A program made the translations under genes and the position numbers. From the NCBI RefSeq assembly GCF_000011205.1, contig NC_003106.2, forward strand, positions 1,936,001-2,000,000: a DNA stretch of 64,000 nucleotides, in the 5' to 3' direction. The notes below the pieces were generated by a model, which ran no database searches, was not told where the DNA came from, and saw only the letters and a list, made by a program, of their open reading frames with translations. Position 1 is the stretch's first letter; the number at the start of each line of letters is the position of its first letter. This DNA comes from Sulfurisphaera tokodaii str. 7 (GTDB lineage Archaea > Thermoproteota > Thermoprotei_A > Sulfolobales > Sulfolobaceae). Positions 53,370 to 63,255 of the stretch are shown in pieces.

Positions 53370-56358
53370 AATGAGTCTCAAACCCATGAGTGAAATAATT
53401 AAAGAGAAATTTGCAGCATTATTACATGATCCTCCTAATAAACCGTTTATATTTAGCCTTAATGCTTTTAATGAGGAAAAAAGAATTAGCCACGTAAAAG
53501 TGGCAAAAACATTAATATCTCATCTAGATTTTTTAGGAAAAAATGAATTAGATGAGATAAGCTCAAAGATTTATAGTAAAAAAGAGAAGGGCTGTAATAG
53601 TAAAGTATCTGATGCTGATAGTCTAGCTAGTAAGTTTGATAGGTATTTAACCACTTTGATATACCAAGAACGAGGAAGAAAACAACAAGCAATGTTTGCG
53701 AATTTTAAGGAGATTGTAATGAAAAATTTTCTAGCACCAGAGTTAGAAGTGAACTTATCTGCTATTCCTAGTGACGCTTATCATGACCCCTCTGGTAAGG
53801 ATATTAAGGAATTCTTTAATTATCTGTCAGAGGTATTTAAAAAGCTAGGTTTAACTGGCGTTAGCATAGAAACTTATAACGTCTTCTATTTCTTTTACGA
53901 ATTTCTTTGGGTTGCTAAAGGTTACACTGTAGGTCCTGCAGACACTAGAGTTCCTACTCACTCAATCTTTGATCATTTATATGCTACTGCCTCAATAATA
54001 AACTGGTTCTTAGGATCAACAGATCTTCTTTTAGGCTTAGATATAGTGGGTGTTGCGGACTATATTAACAAGTCCAGAAAGCTCAGAGATTTATGGGCAT
54101 CAAGTTATCTAGTATCGGCTCTAATCTGGTATGTCTTAATTAGTTTCGTTGAAAAATTTGGAGCAGATTCTGTGTTATTTCCGTCTTTGAGGTTTAATCC
54201 GTTCTTCGCAACTTATATTTATCATAAATATCTCAAAAATAAAGAGAAAGACGAATTAATTAAAGAGATTGTAAACTATATTACAACATATATATTTAAC
54301 GGTGATGAGACCTACAAAAAACTTGGAATACCACCATATCCTATTATCCCCGCTAGAGCTACACTAATATTGCTTGGAGTAAAATACGTTAGTAGAGAAC
54401 TAGGTCTCAAAAAATCGGATATATCATGTATTGAAAAATATGTAATTACTAGGTTTAATGAGGGCTGGGGTAGACTTATTGATCATCTAATTACGTATGC
54501 ACTATCTCATACTGATAATCCCTTCTGGGCATTATTTAATAAAGTCATAGAGAAAGAGAGTGTAAAAAACGCCGTCAAGATTCCTCCTGTGCAATTACGA
54601 GTAATTACTTTAAAAAAAGAAAACGAAGTGTCGAATTATGAAGAGTTTGATAATAGATATAGAGAGCTAGTCTCAAACTTTAAGAGAAAGAAACTTTCTA
54701 AAGTATCTCCTCACACTCAACTTTCAAACTATAATTATTATATTGATTCAATCGGTGAGACTAAAAGAGGATTTGAATACTGTAGTATTTGCGGAGTCCT
54801 TCCTGCAATGCTTATTCTACCAAAGGACGAAAATGAGTATAAAAAATTCGTAGAAGAGCACACTGGAAAGCAGTTTAACGATGATCAAATCGAAGCTCTC
54901 AAGGCTATACTATCTCCTGGAGAAAAGCTTTGTCCTTGGTGTTTAATAAAACGTGCTATAGGAGTAAGACCGGAATTCCTCAGAGTACTCATAACCAGTG
55001 AGGACTTAAGAAGTTTTGAAGAGAAAGATGTTTTTATACCCTCTGTCAGCCATGTGGCATTTTACAAAAAATTTGAAAAACTTAAAGAAGATAATATAAT
55101 AAATCCAGATAAAGAAAACACTATATCTCTTTGGAAGTATTATGAAACCTACCCTATTGAGAAAAGAGGTCTATTAAGAGAAAACCCAGAAGAAAAGGGA
55201 TGGAAAGATGTATCGCCTTATTATGCTCTTGTAAGGGCTGATACTGATTACTTAGGTGACTTGCTTGAAGGAAAAGTGACTCCATATCTAGCTGGAATTA
55301 TAGACTCAAGTTTTTACGGAGGTGAAAGAGAAAATGAGAGTAAAGTCAAAAACGCTATTACAAGGTACTTACGAAATGCTGCAAAAGGTCTATATCAAGA
55401 AGTGATTAATGATGTTCTTAAAGAAGATATAAATCAAGCAAAAGAGTTAATAAAAAATGCCGCTGTAACTGCTGAAATTGAGATTAATGATAACGATATA
55501 GAAAGAATAATCAGTGATCTGAAAGACTTTCTCAATAAAAACGTAGATCGTGATAGACTTCTATTGTTTCCATCATGGCATGTAAGTATTAGTAGTATGC
55601 TTAATAGAATTCTCCTTAAGGAAATTCAGCTTGTAAACGCTTTAGGAGGATTTGTAGTGTATGCTGGTGGTGATGATTTACTCGCAATACTTCCAGTAGA
55701 AAACGCCTTACAGTTTGTTGAGAACAGTCGCAAAATAGTAGCTGGCATTGAGGATGCCTCAAGCTATAAAGGCTTTATTAAGATTAACAATTCGTACTTT
55801 AGTCAACTACCACTAGTTGGACGTAGTTATATACTATACTTCTCCCACGTCAAATATCCTCTTCAGTTAGCTCTTGAAGAGTCTTATAACTTATTAGAAG
55901 AAGGGAAAGAGAGAGTAAAATATGATAAGTACAAAAAGGATATTGTAATATTTAAATATAGAAATTCTGTCAGTTTTATCCCTTTATCACTTATAAGACC
56001 ATATGAAGAGAATAATGATAATTCCATAAAAAGATATCTCGATAACTTAGGTAAAAGCCTAGAGTTATTACGTATTCTCTATGATGCTATTAGGCAAAAG
56101 AAATTGTCTAAGAGTCTGATCTATGATGCGTTAGCAGATACAATTCTTAAAAGCAGAGAGCTAGAAAGTGAAATATTAGTAAAATATTTAGATTATTTGG
56201 TCGATAAAAATAAGATAGATAAATCCTTCTCACTAAGCTTTGTAAATTATCAAGATATCCTTAAGATTTCGATCATAAATGGAGAAACATCTGAACCCTT
56301 AACTTATAATTTATTTAAAGCTCTAAGCATTATATTAGGGGCTGAAAAAATTGAGTAA
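53362..56358 (+). CDS. cmr2: Cmr2 / Cas10 (HD and Palm domain signalling subunit)
   Basis: A 998-aa protein. An N-terminal HD-like motif is present as FAALLHDPPNKPF (DNA-cleaving domain, apparently intact), a zinc finger as EYCSICG ... KLCPWCL, and the cyclic-oligoadenylate synthase motif GGDD at residues 769-772 (YAGGDDLLAIL). On binding target RNA, such Cas10 proteins make cyclic oligoadenylates and may cut DNA. ATG at 53371 or GTG at 53362 can be the start. No CARF-domain effector for the second messenger is visible within this window. Confidence 0.96.
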   Translation: MSKMSLKPMSEIIKEKFAALLHDPPNKPFIFSLNAFNEEKRISHVKVAKTLISHLDFLGKNELDEISSKIYSKKEKGCNSKVSDADSLASKFDRYLTTLIYQERGRKQQAMFANFKEIVMKNFLAPELEVNLSAIPSDAYHDPSGKDIKEFFNYLSEVFKKLGLTGVSIETYNVFYFFYEFLWVAKGYTVGPADTRVPTHSIFDHLYATASIINWFLGSTDLLLGLDIVGVADYINKSRKLRDLWASSYLVSALIWYVLISFVEKFGADSVLFPSLRFNPFFATYIYHKYLKNKEKDELIKEIVNYITTYIFNGDETYKKLGIPPYPIIPARATLILLGVKYVSRELGLKKSDISCIEKYVITRFNEGWGRLIDHLITYALSHTDNPFWALFNKVIEKESVKNAVKIPPVQLRVITLKKENEVSNYEEFDNRYRELVSNFKRKKLSKVSPHTQLSNYNYYIDSIGETKRGFEYCSICGVLPAMLILPKDENEYKKFVEEHTGKQFNDDQIEALKAILSPGEKLCPWCLIKRAIGVRPEFLRVLITSEDLRSFEEKDVFIPSVSHVAFYKKFEKLKEDNIINPDKENTISLWKYYETYPIEKRGLLRENPEEKGWKDVSPYYALVRADTDYLGDLLEGKVTPYLAGIIDSSFYGGERENESKVKNAITRYLRNAAKGLYQEVINDVLKEDINQAKELIKNAAVTAEIEINDNDIERIISDLKDFLNKNVDRDRLLLFPSWHVSISSMLNRILLKEIQLVNALGGFVVYAGGDDLLAILPVENALQFVENSRKIVAGIEDASSYKGFIKINNSYFSQLPLVGRSYILYFSHVKYPLQLALEESYNLLEEGKERVKYDKYKKDIVIFKYRNSVSFIPLSLIRPYEENNDNSIKRYLDNLGKSLELLRILYDAIRQKKLSKSLIYDALADTILKSRELESEILVKYLDYLVDKNKIDKSFSLSFVNYQDILKISIINGETSEPLTYNLFKALSIILGAEKIE

Positions 56359-57250
56359 ATTAACTCTGGTTATTAAGCCTTTAGAACCTTTAATGTTGCG
56401 GTCTTCTGGAGAATTTGACATAGAAACTAAAGGTCCAGCTTCTTATGCAAAATCCTTATTAGTTCCAAGACCTTCAACTATTGCTGGAATGTTAGCATCA
56501 CTACTCTATAAAGGTTCGAACAAGGATTATTGGTTAGATGATATTAAGCAAAACATTAAGCCTATAAGTGATATTTGCGGCCCTTTAATTGTTAAAGATA
56601 ATTATGGTTATGTCCCGTTAAGAATAGGAAGTGTATTCACGTTTTTAAAGGCCCCTTTAAAAGAATTATCTAAATGCATTTCGGATAAGATATCTGATAT
56701 AATTTCATTTTATGAGGATAAAGGAGAAGACTATGACAAGATAGACACTAAGATAAGTAAGCTTATGAGTCAAGATTGGACAGATATTATAGCTATACAG
56801 CCCAGACTAGGAATAGGACTTGATAGAAGTAGAAAAGTTACCAAAGAAGGTATGCTTTATGTGGCTAACTACGTTTCAATAAATGCAAGTATCTACGTTA
56901 TTGTAAATGGTGATTCAAAAGAGATAAAAAGTGCTTTAGACGGTAAGATATCAACGTTTGGTGGTGAAGGAAGACTAGTTAAATTGCATATACTTGATGA
57001 TGAAGCTTTTAGTTGTGACAAATTTGAAGATAGCAAACCGGGAGTTTTACTTTCTCCACTTCCAGTAGAATCTGCTACAAGATTTATAGGAGAATTCAGC
57101 ATCATAGGTATGGGATTTGACCTCAAAAATAATAGAAGAAAAGAAATAGTAAAGGCTATCCTTGAAGGTAGTATAGTAATAAATTCTATTCCGATTAACG
57201 AATATTATAGTATAGGATATGGTAGTTATGTTAGGATTTTTACCAAATAA
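56351..57250 (+). CDS. cmr3: Cmr3 (Cas5-type subunit, binds crRNA 5' handle)
   Basis: A 299-aa RAMP protein, start TTG at 56351 overlapping the cmr2 stop. LTLVIKPLEPLMLRSSGEFD, GPASYAKSLLVPRPSTIAGM (Cmr3 block) and PRLGIGLDRSRKVTKEGMLY identify it. It closes the operon, followed only by repeat and IS sequence. Confidence 0.94.
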   Translation: MSKLTLVIKPLEPLMLRSSGEFDIETKGPASYAKSLLVPRPSTIAGMLASLLYKGSNKDYWLDDIKQNIKPISDICGPLIVKDNYGYVPLRIGSVFTFLKAPLKELSKCISDKISDIISFYEDKGEDYDKIDTKISKLMSQDWTDIIAIQPRLGIGLDRSRKVTKEGMLYVANYVSINASIYVIVNGDSKEIKSALDGKISTFGGEGRLVKLHILDDEAFSCDKFEDSKPGVLLSPLPVESATRFIGEFSIIGMGFDLKNNRRKEIVKAILEGSIVINSIPINEYYSIGYGSYVRIFTK

Positions 57251-57370
57251 AACTTTTAATGATGATATTTCCATTTTACTTTTAACGCAGTTTTATAGAT
57301 ATAATACTAGCCTAAACTGCTGGAAAATATTAACTAGCATTCAAATAACACAATAAGATATCCCAGTTAG

Positions 57371-57428
57371 CATTTACAAGGAAATCATTATATTCTATAA
57401 TTTTAATGAACATTTACTCCTATTCTTA
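57371..57428 (+). repeat. Left-end fragment of the MITE-like repeat
   Basis: TAGCATTTACAAGGAAATCA followed by TTATATTCTATAATTTTAAT matches 21199-21260 and the start of R1/R2. It is cut by the IS6-like element beginning at 57429. Confidence 0.6.
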
Positions 57429-58267
57429 GAGTGTGGACAACAATTTCATTCATTTGAAATATTTACATTTATTATCACTCCCCTATCTGGAAAATATACT
57501 GGAGCGTAAAGCGCATTATAAGCTAGGAAGAACACCGATAACCACCTAGTAAGCGTGAACCTATTAGTGTTCCACGGGAAGTGAAAATCCATTGAGGATA
57601 TTCTATGTTTTAAGCTCCTGAACCCTTGTTCTGCGTAGTCCCTCTCGTTGAACGTTACCCTCTTGTGTTCCACGTTTAGCCAAGTGAATGCGTTATAGAC
57701 TGTTGCCCCATCGTGTATGTATACTACCTTGTCTATCCTCGTTTTGAGCACCTTCTCAGCCTCCTTTTCCACATTCTTCGTCAAGACTATTAGTACGTGC
57801 AACCCACTCCTCGAACTCGTCACCATGAAGAAGGGTATCGCACCCGTCTTCACATCCCTCACAATCCACACATAATAATACTGCCCCCTAATCACCATAA
57901 TTTTAGTCTCATCCACCACATAAAAACCACTAACCGGCACCACACACCTAACACAGCTCAACCTCCTCAAGTAATACAACAAAGTAGAATGAGGCAAACA
58001 AGTCCTCCAAGAAGACAAACCAGAGAGATAACTAGCCAAAGCCAAAGCTACTACCTCACTAGAATAAAACCTAGGCTCAAGATTAATATACTCCATTAGG
58101 ATTAGAATAACTTGGGTGAGCACGGGAACACTCCACCTAGTTCCCGTAATCTCACCCAAGTAATACTCCCGTGCTCACCCTAAAAAGGTATTACGTCATA
58201 TTCTATCAATTAAACACGAACAGTTCATATAATTTATTTTGAATTAACAAAATTGTTGTCCACACTC
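57429..58267 (-). mobile_element. IS6-like insertion sequence, complete
   Basis: An 839-bp element with perfect 16-bp terminal inverted repeats, GAGTGTGGACAACAAT at 57429-57444 and the complement at 58252-58267. It has one transposase gene and a 14-bp inverted repeat (58118-58131 with 58175-58188) between the left end and the gene start. I find no target duplication in the flanks. A truncated copy in the opposite orientation lies at 872-1069. Confidence 0.88.
57446..58096 (-). CDS. IS6-like DDE transposase
   Basis: 216 aa from the ATG at 58096 (MEYINLEPRFYSSEVVALAL). I prefer this start because the remnant copy at 1043 preserves it and because codons further upstream run into the leader palindrome. 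DDE residues: FYVVDETKIMV (first Asp), VVYIHDGATVYNAF (second Asp), and YAEQGFRSLKHR (Glu). The small size and VWIVRDVKTGAIPFF block fit IS6-family transposases of Sulfolobales. Confidence 0.85.
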   Translation of the reverse strand: MEYINLEPRFYSSEVVALALASYLSGLSSWRTCLPHSTLLYYLRRLSCVRCVVPVSGFYVVDETKIMVIRGQYYYVWIVRDVKTGAIPFFMVTSSRSGLHVLIVLTKNVEKEAEKVLKTRIDKVVYIHDGATVYNAFTWLNVEHKRVTFNERDYAEQGFRSLKHRISSMDFHFPWNTNRFTLTRWLSVFFLAYNALYAPVYFPDRGVIINVNISNE

Positions 58268-58325
58268 AAATGTCACAGTCTTAAATAAAAAAGCTTTAAT
58301 TCTAAAGGAGAAAATAGTAATTTAG

Positions 58326-58395
58326 GGGGAGCGGGGTCAGATGTGAACCCATTCATCAAGCTTCAGAGAGCCTGGTCTCATCATTCCCCGCTCCC
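58326..58395 (-). ncRNA. C/D box sRNA (2'-O-methylation guide)
   Basis: Read on the minus strand: terminal stem GGGAGCGGGG / CCCCGCTCCC; C box ATGATGA (58384-58378); 11-nt guide GACCAGGCTCT; D' box CTGA (58366-58363); spacer AGCT; C' box TGATGAA (58358-58352); guide ending TGGGTTCACAT; D box CTGA (58340-58337). All boxes are in the right order and spacing for an archaeal C/D sRNA bound by L7Ae, Nop5 and fibrillarin. A TATA box (TTTTTAAATA, about 58413-58422) lies about 20-25 nt upstream. Targets (rRNA or tRNA) are not identified. Confidence 0.85.
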
Positions 58396-59206
58396 AAATC
58401 TGATTCTATAGAGGTATTTAAAAATCTTTCTGTTTCTATTTATTTTCAGTTACTATCTCGTCAGAGATATAATATAAAATACGTTAGTAACGATAAGAAT
58501 CACATTATAGTGTTTTTTCATAGTAAATGTGAAGGGTAAATAGTATTTATGGGTATAAAGCATACCTCGTTGCCTCGATTGTTTAGCACACTTTTTAATT
58601 AAGGTAAAACTAGACCTTTGCAACTACCATGTTTGCAAACCCAGGTTTATTAGAGGGGTAACATGTATTATGAATATGAGGTTCGTGGGTCTTTGAGATT
58701 TCTATTTGTCTGAATAAAAAGTTAGAAGCTTCTAAGTCTTTTAAAGATTATAGTAAGGGATCCTAGTTAGTACTGTTTGATATAGAATAAAATGCTCAGT
58801 GGTATCATTTGTATATAATTTTGTTAAGTGACAAAGATAGCTAATAGTTTAAAGGGAAACAATGATTCTTCAAATTTCATAGAAACCTTGCGTACTTTTA
58901 AGAGAAAGTCTTGCCCTTTAAAACTAAGAAAGTATAACACATTACTGTATGTCAAAAATTCATAGAAGTATAAATAACTAACATGACTCTATGGACAATT
59001 CAAGATTATTTGCGAATTCATTATAGTTTGTTATGTATAATTAAATATCCTAAAATAATTATGGAATGAGAAAAAGGGGAGGTTATACTATAAACTTGAT
59101 TGATACATGATGAATTATTACTAGAGAATAAAGGTAATGCTTAGCATTAGTTTTGAAGCATTCACTGAAAAATTTATATTTACCATTTTTTCAATATAGG
59201 AAATTC
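58396..59206. other. Gene-free stretch between the sRNA and the HD protein gene
   Basis: Holds the sRNA promoter and, at about 58508-58560, a segment (TTTTTCATAGTAAATGTGAA, then ATAGTATTTATGGG) similar to part of the repeats at 49440 and 63255. I see no coding frame. Confidence 0.4.
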
Positions 59207-60475
59207 ATGGAGAAGTTTATTAAGGATCCAATACACGGGAATATAAAAATAGATGATTCCCTTATCGACAACATGTATTTTCAGAGATTAAGACATGTCA
59301 TACAGAACGGTATGGCTTATATGGTATTTCCGTCCATGAGACACTCAAGGTTTGAACACTCTCTCGGAACTTATTATATAGCATCAAAAATGGTGGAAAA
59401 CGTTCAAGCCTCTGAAAAAGAGATAATTGATAAAAAAGAACTTATCAAAGAACTTGCCCTTTACCACGATATAGGTCATTTCCCTTTCTCTCATACTTTT
59501 GAATTCGCTATGGAAATCTTAGAATATCTGAATAAAAACATTTACAATAGTATCATCAAGCTTACCGGGTTTAGAGACATGGAATATAAACTTCATGAGA
59601 TGATGGGAATTAATATACTTAGGTCGATAAGAAAAACAGAACTGGCAGATCTGATGAGTAATGCATACTCATCTAAAGACATAAAAGAAATAAATGATCC
59701 TTTAGTGAAGATAGCTAAATTAATAGTAAACTCTGAACTAGACGCTGATAGGCTAGACTATCTGCAAAGGGATTCGTACTATTCTGGAGCTAAGTTTGGA
59801 ATAATAGATCCAGAAAGGTTGTTAATCACGATGAAAATAACCACAGATGGTTATGTATTTCCGCCTAAAGCAATTGATGATTTAGAGCACTTCTTTTTAG
59901 CAAGGTTTCACATGTATAGTTCTGTTTATAATCACCCCGTCATAGAGATTTATAATAGAATAATGGCGTATTTTATTGCTTTCGCGATAAACTCTTCGCT
60001 TCTTGATATCCCTAGTAACTTAGAGGAATTTGCGGAATTTACAGATGAAAAAATATATTTAGCCCTCTTAAAAGTTAAAAATGATAATAGGTTTTCACAT
60101 TTTTACGAATCCCTAGTTAAAAGAAAAAAGTACATGAGAGCGGTAGTCGAAGGTGATCAAGCTAAAAATTTATTTAAGATAATATCATCAAATGAAAAAA
60201 GTAAGAGGAACCTCTATGATACTGTTCTTAATTATTACGGTAAGATTGTAATAGGTAAATCAGAATTAACGACCGAGATAGGTAATATATTCATTGAGAG
60301 AAAAATGCTTAAAGAGAGTTATAATAATCCATTATCTGAGGAAGGTGGGTTAACAAAAATTCCTGAAAGATACAGAATTTATGTTGGAGCTTATGATGAG
60401 GTTAGTAAAAATGATATTTTAAAATATTTTAATGATACCTTTGGTATACGATTAGCTTTCAAGGCTAATTCCTAG
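59207..60475 (+). CDS. HD-domain phosphohydrolase, SAMHD1/dGTPase-like
   Basis: A 422-aa protein from ATG 59207, preceded by TAGGA; an upstream TTG at 59153 is less likely because the family starts at this point. FIKDPIHGNIKIDD, FQRLRHVIQNGMAY, MRHSRFEHSLGTYYIA and LYHDIGHFPFSHTFEF are the classic blocks: the two His and the HD pair bind the metal, and further on LDADRLDYLQRDSYYSGAKFG gives the last Asp. Relatives split dNTPs into nucleoside and triphosphate. In archaea the substrate is often unknown. It could deplete dNTPs in defence or do housekeeping. Confidence 0.88.
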   Translation: MEKFIKDPIHGNIKIDDSLIDNMYFQRLRHVIQNGMAYMVFPSMRHSRFEHSLGTYYIASKMVENVQASEKEIIDKKELIKELALYHDIGHFPFSHTFEFAMEILEYLNKNIYNSIIKLTGFRDMEYKLHEMMGINILRSIRKTELADLMSNAYSSKDIKEINDPLVKIAKLIVNSELDADRLDYLQRDSYYSGAKFGIIDPERLLITMKITTDGYVFPPKAIDDLEHFFLARFHMYSSVYNHPVIEIYNRIMAYFIAFAINSSLLDIPSNLEEFAEFTDEKIYLALLKVKNDNRFSHFYESLVKRKKYMRAVVEGDQAKNLFKIISSNEKSKRNLYDTVLNYYGKIVIGKSELTTEIGNIFIERKMLKESYNNPLSEEGGLTKIPERYRIYVGAYDEVSKNDILKYFNDTFGIRLAFKANS

Positions 60476-60796
60476 ATCATCAAGTAACTTTTTCTCTTCA
60501 TTAGTGAACTCAACTTTCTTATTAGCATAGTAATTCCAGAGCTTCAAGCTTAAAGTCTTTATAATCTCGTGACTGTACAAAGAAAATTTTTTAACATAGA
60601 CATCACATTCACCCTTTACATCTTCTATTTTTCCACTATAAATAACTCCGTCAGTGTCTGGAGCGAAGTAATAGAGAACATTGCCTTTTGCAGCAGCTAT
60701 TAAAAATGCCATTGATGATACTAATTTATAATCAGAATAATGTTGTTTTAAGCAATTTATATAGCCAGATATTTCCCACTTATCTAATGATAACAT
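60452..60796 (-). CDS. Hypothetical protein convergent with the HD gene
   Basis: A 114-aa protein, mixed helix/strand, with strand LYYFAPDTDGVIYSG in the middle and a helical end (FTNEEKKLLDDLGI). No family recognised. It overlaps the HD gene's 3' end by 24 nt on the opposite strand. No membrane segment. Confidence 0.55.
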   Translation of the reverse strand: MLSLDKWEISGYINCLKQHYSDYKLVSSMAFLIAAAKGNVLYYFAPDTDGVIYSGKIEDVKGECDVYVKKFSLYSHEIIKTLSLKLWNYYANKKVEFTNEEKKLLDDLGISLES

Positions 60797-61180
60797 ATAT
60801 GAATAGCTTGTATAGTCTATTTTTATTCACTAATCCCTATAAACCACTATAGAGAGAGTAATCCGAAAGTAAAAGCTGATTATCTATTACCTAGTACTAA
60901 AAGTCAAAAGTTTTTAAAAAGGAGTTAGTTGGAAGGGAATGCCCTAAATAGGAAGAAGGGGAAAAGAATCTTATCTATTTTAGATTATAACTACAAGTTC
61001 TAAAGGCCTGTTCTCTTCTCGTAAACTGTATATTCTTTTAAAATAATTGTGAGATTTCATAAATATTTGCCCTATTCTTACTTTGGTTATTTAAGAGTAA
61101 TCATTCATGCTAAAGACGTATGCCTAAAGTTATTTTAATTTATTTACGATAGTTTTTAGATATGATATTAGATATAACCA
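60797..61180. other. Intergenic region without recognisable gene
   Basis: No coding frame. A TATA-like TTTTTAGATAT at about 61153-61163 lies some 20-25 bp before the ATG at 61181 and is the likely promoter of that gene. Confidence 0.35.
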
Positions 61181-62782
61181 ATGGCAAAAATTAATTTTCG
61201 CACTAATTATCCAATTAAAATTGGCAACATAAGGATAATTATTAAAGAAATAGAATTAGAGGAAAATGGGAATACACTAAATGTAGTAATTGACGTAAAT
61301 ACTTCTGATCAATTATCTATTCAGATAGACGAGCTAATAATAGATGACGATATCATAATTAGACCAAAAAGGAGTGTGGTTCGAAAAGTTTCTCAAGTTG
61401 ACACATCTAACTTACCGATGGAAATAGTCATAGATATCACGAAATCTGACGACCCTAAGATAGGATATATTAGGCTAAATGGTATAGAATATAATAATTC
61501 TTCAGTAAAAATTTCTAAAGTAAAAATTTATTTCAAAAATCTTTATAAAATAGATAAAATTAAATTAATTGAAAATTATAAAAACTTATACAATGCAGAA
61601 AAAGCTGTTGAATATACTATTGTAAATAAAATGAACATACCAATAAGATATGTCATCTTAACTCCTTCGTTTTTGGATATTATAGGAATAAGCATTAAAT
61701 CTCATAGGAAGAAAAAGGGAGATAATCCCCAAAATTTATCACTACACTTCTCAAGTAGTATAATTGGATTGCAAGTTACAGACGAAAAGGGAAATAGACT
61801 AAATTATTTGACATTTTATGAACTTAGTGATGTTTTACCTTCAAATATTACGAAACATAATTATATAATAATAGATCTAGGAAATACATTAAAACCAGAG
61901 GAACGTAGAACAATTATATTAAGTAAGCAAATAAATGTGGATGCGGAATCATATATTGCTGCAGTCCCTTTAATTAATGGAATAGCGACTGAAGTTCTAA
62001 TTCGTCCTCCACATGGATATTTTATTATCATGAATGTAAAGGGGGGCTCAATATCTTTGCTCGACACAGAGTATAACGGTACTATAGTGTCAACCAGATC
62101 TATTACTTTAGAGAGAGAAGTTACAAATTTACAAATAGATAACTTGTCGTTAACTGTTATAACTGATCACGAAATGGAGAATGGAGAAATTTCTTCTATT
62201 TCTGGGATAAATTTTAAGTTTATATGTAATTATAGTGATAATTTACATCATCTAATTTATATACTTCATGAGTTTAAAATAAAGGGTAAGATATTCTGGG
62301 AATATTTATTTAGCTTTCTTAGTATGATAGTATACGGACTGTTTTTACAAGAGTTAGCAGTTGATGTTATGCGTATCGTTTATGATAACTTTTTACCTTT
62401 GCTCGTACCTCTCTCATTTGCTATAGGGAGTTTCATGGGATACGTAATATTTTTAAGATTTAAATACGTGCGTATTAAAAGTTTAGGAGAATTTATCACA
62501 GATGTGCTAAAATTTTCTCGCAACTTTATATATTTTATCACTTTATATGCTTTAGTTATCTTAGGATTTATATTATATGCTTTGATCAATATTACATCCA
62601 TATCTCAATTAAGTAGAATAGCTAACATTTACTTAGAAATGGAATTTGCTATTTTAGTAGTATTAGAATTGCCTACTATTTTAATTGAAAGAGAGATAGG
62701 AGACTTATATGGTAAGTATTTGTTATCGCTGATAATACTAACTACGTTCTCAATGTTTCTCTTAATACCCTGGATAGTATAA
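61181..62782 (+). CDS. Large protein with beta-rich N-terminal part and C-terminal membrane helices
   Basis: A 533-aa protein. Residues 1-370 are rich in alternating hydrophobic/polar residues (beta-sandwich-like, repeated I-x-I patterns) without a signal peptide. From about 370 on, there are five hydrophobic helices (e.g. YLFSFLSMIVYGLFL, LLVPLSFAIGSFMGYVIFL, FIYFITLYALVILGFILYAL, and two more to the end). No family recognised. The N-terminal part is probably cytosolic. The layout, soluble domain then a pore-like bundle, would suit a membrane effector, but this is inference only. Confidence 0.6.
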   Translation: MAKINFRTNYPIKIGNIRIIIKEIELEENGNTLNVVIDVNTSDQLSIQIDELIIDDDIIIRPKRSVVRKVSQVDTSNLPMEIVIDITKSDDPKIGYIRLNGIEYNNSSVKISKVKIYFKNLYKIDKIKLIENYKNLYNAEKAVEYTIVNKMNIPIRYVILTPSFLDIIGISIKSHRKKKGDNPQNLSLHFSSSIIGLQVTDEKGNRLNYLTFYELSDVLPSNITKHNYIIIDLGNTLKPEERRTIILSKQINVDAESYIAAVPLINGIATEVLIRPPHGYFIIMNVKGGSISLLDTEYNGTIVSTRSITLEREVTNLQIDNLSLTVITDHEMENGEISSISGINFKFICNYSDNLHHLIYILHEFKIKGKIFWEYLFSFLSMIVYGLFLQELAVDVMRIVYDNFLPLLVPLSFAIGSFMGYVIFLRFKYVRIKSLGEFITDVLKFSRNFIYFITLYALVILGFILYALINITSISQLSRIANIYLEMEFAILVVLELPTILIEREIGDLYGKYLLSLIILTTFSMFLLIPWIV

Positions 62783-62897
62783 CGCCTTTCATAGTAGGCA
62801 CTACATGCTACCACCTCTAATAGACCTACGGGGATAACGAGTCCAGTGCGTCTTCCACGTCGAAATCCTTGACGTCAACTTCTCCACCCTTGGATAC
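62783..62897 (-). pseudogene. Possible C-terminal gene fragment
   Basis: Within this gap, the minus strand from about 62895 encodes SKGGEVDVKDFDVEDALDSL, then SP and stop at about 62830. The segment is GC-richer than its surroundings and has coding character, but it is cut upstream by the repeat at 62898. It is too short to identify. Confidence 0.3.
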
Positions 62898-62960
62898 TTA
62901 TAGGTTTGATGAAAAATTTTAAGTTACGTTAAAGTAGAATAACTGCTATTAATATTACTT
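62898..62960 (+). repeat. Short dispersed repeat (shared with 32290-32350)
   Basis: TATAGGTTTGATGAAAAATT followed by TTAAGTTACGTTAAAGTAGA matches 32290-32350. Confidence 0.6.
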
Positions 62961-63130
62961 AGTATCTTTTTATAACTAAAAATTACTCTATTAAAAATAA
63001 ATAGAAATTATAAGATTCACCAAGAATCTCACAAGAAATATATATTACTGGTTAGCTAAAATTTTCTATGTTAGATAAGGTGTACAAGAACTTCATCTTA
63101 GAACTTATCCCATTACAAATATTTTCATTA

Positions 63131-63255
63131 TAGTACTTATAGGAAAATCGTTACATTTGTACGTCATGTTAAAACTTATAAGAAATATCTTCTTAGTAAC
63201 TTAAAAAATTATCACAGAAAAGAATAAAAATGAGAGAAATTCAAAGCTTTTCTTA
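63131..63255 (+). repeat. Divergent copy of the MITE-like repeat
   Basis: TAGTACTTATAGGAAAATCG followed by TTACATTTGTACGTCATGTT follows the left part of R1/R2 and becomes less similar to the right (AGAAATAT, ACTTAAAAAATT, AAATTCAAAGC blocks still in order). Confidence 0.6.

Noticed and set aside
53362-56358. Whether Cas10 is inactivated
   Set aside because: Both the N-terminal HD pair and the GGDD motif are present, and the frame is uninterrupted; no sign of decay.
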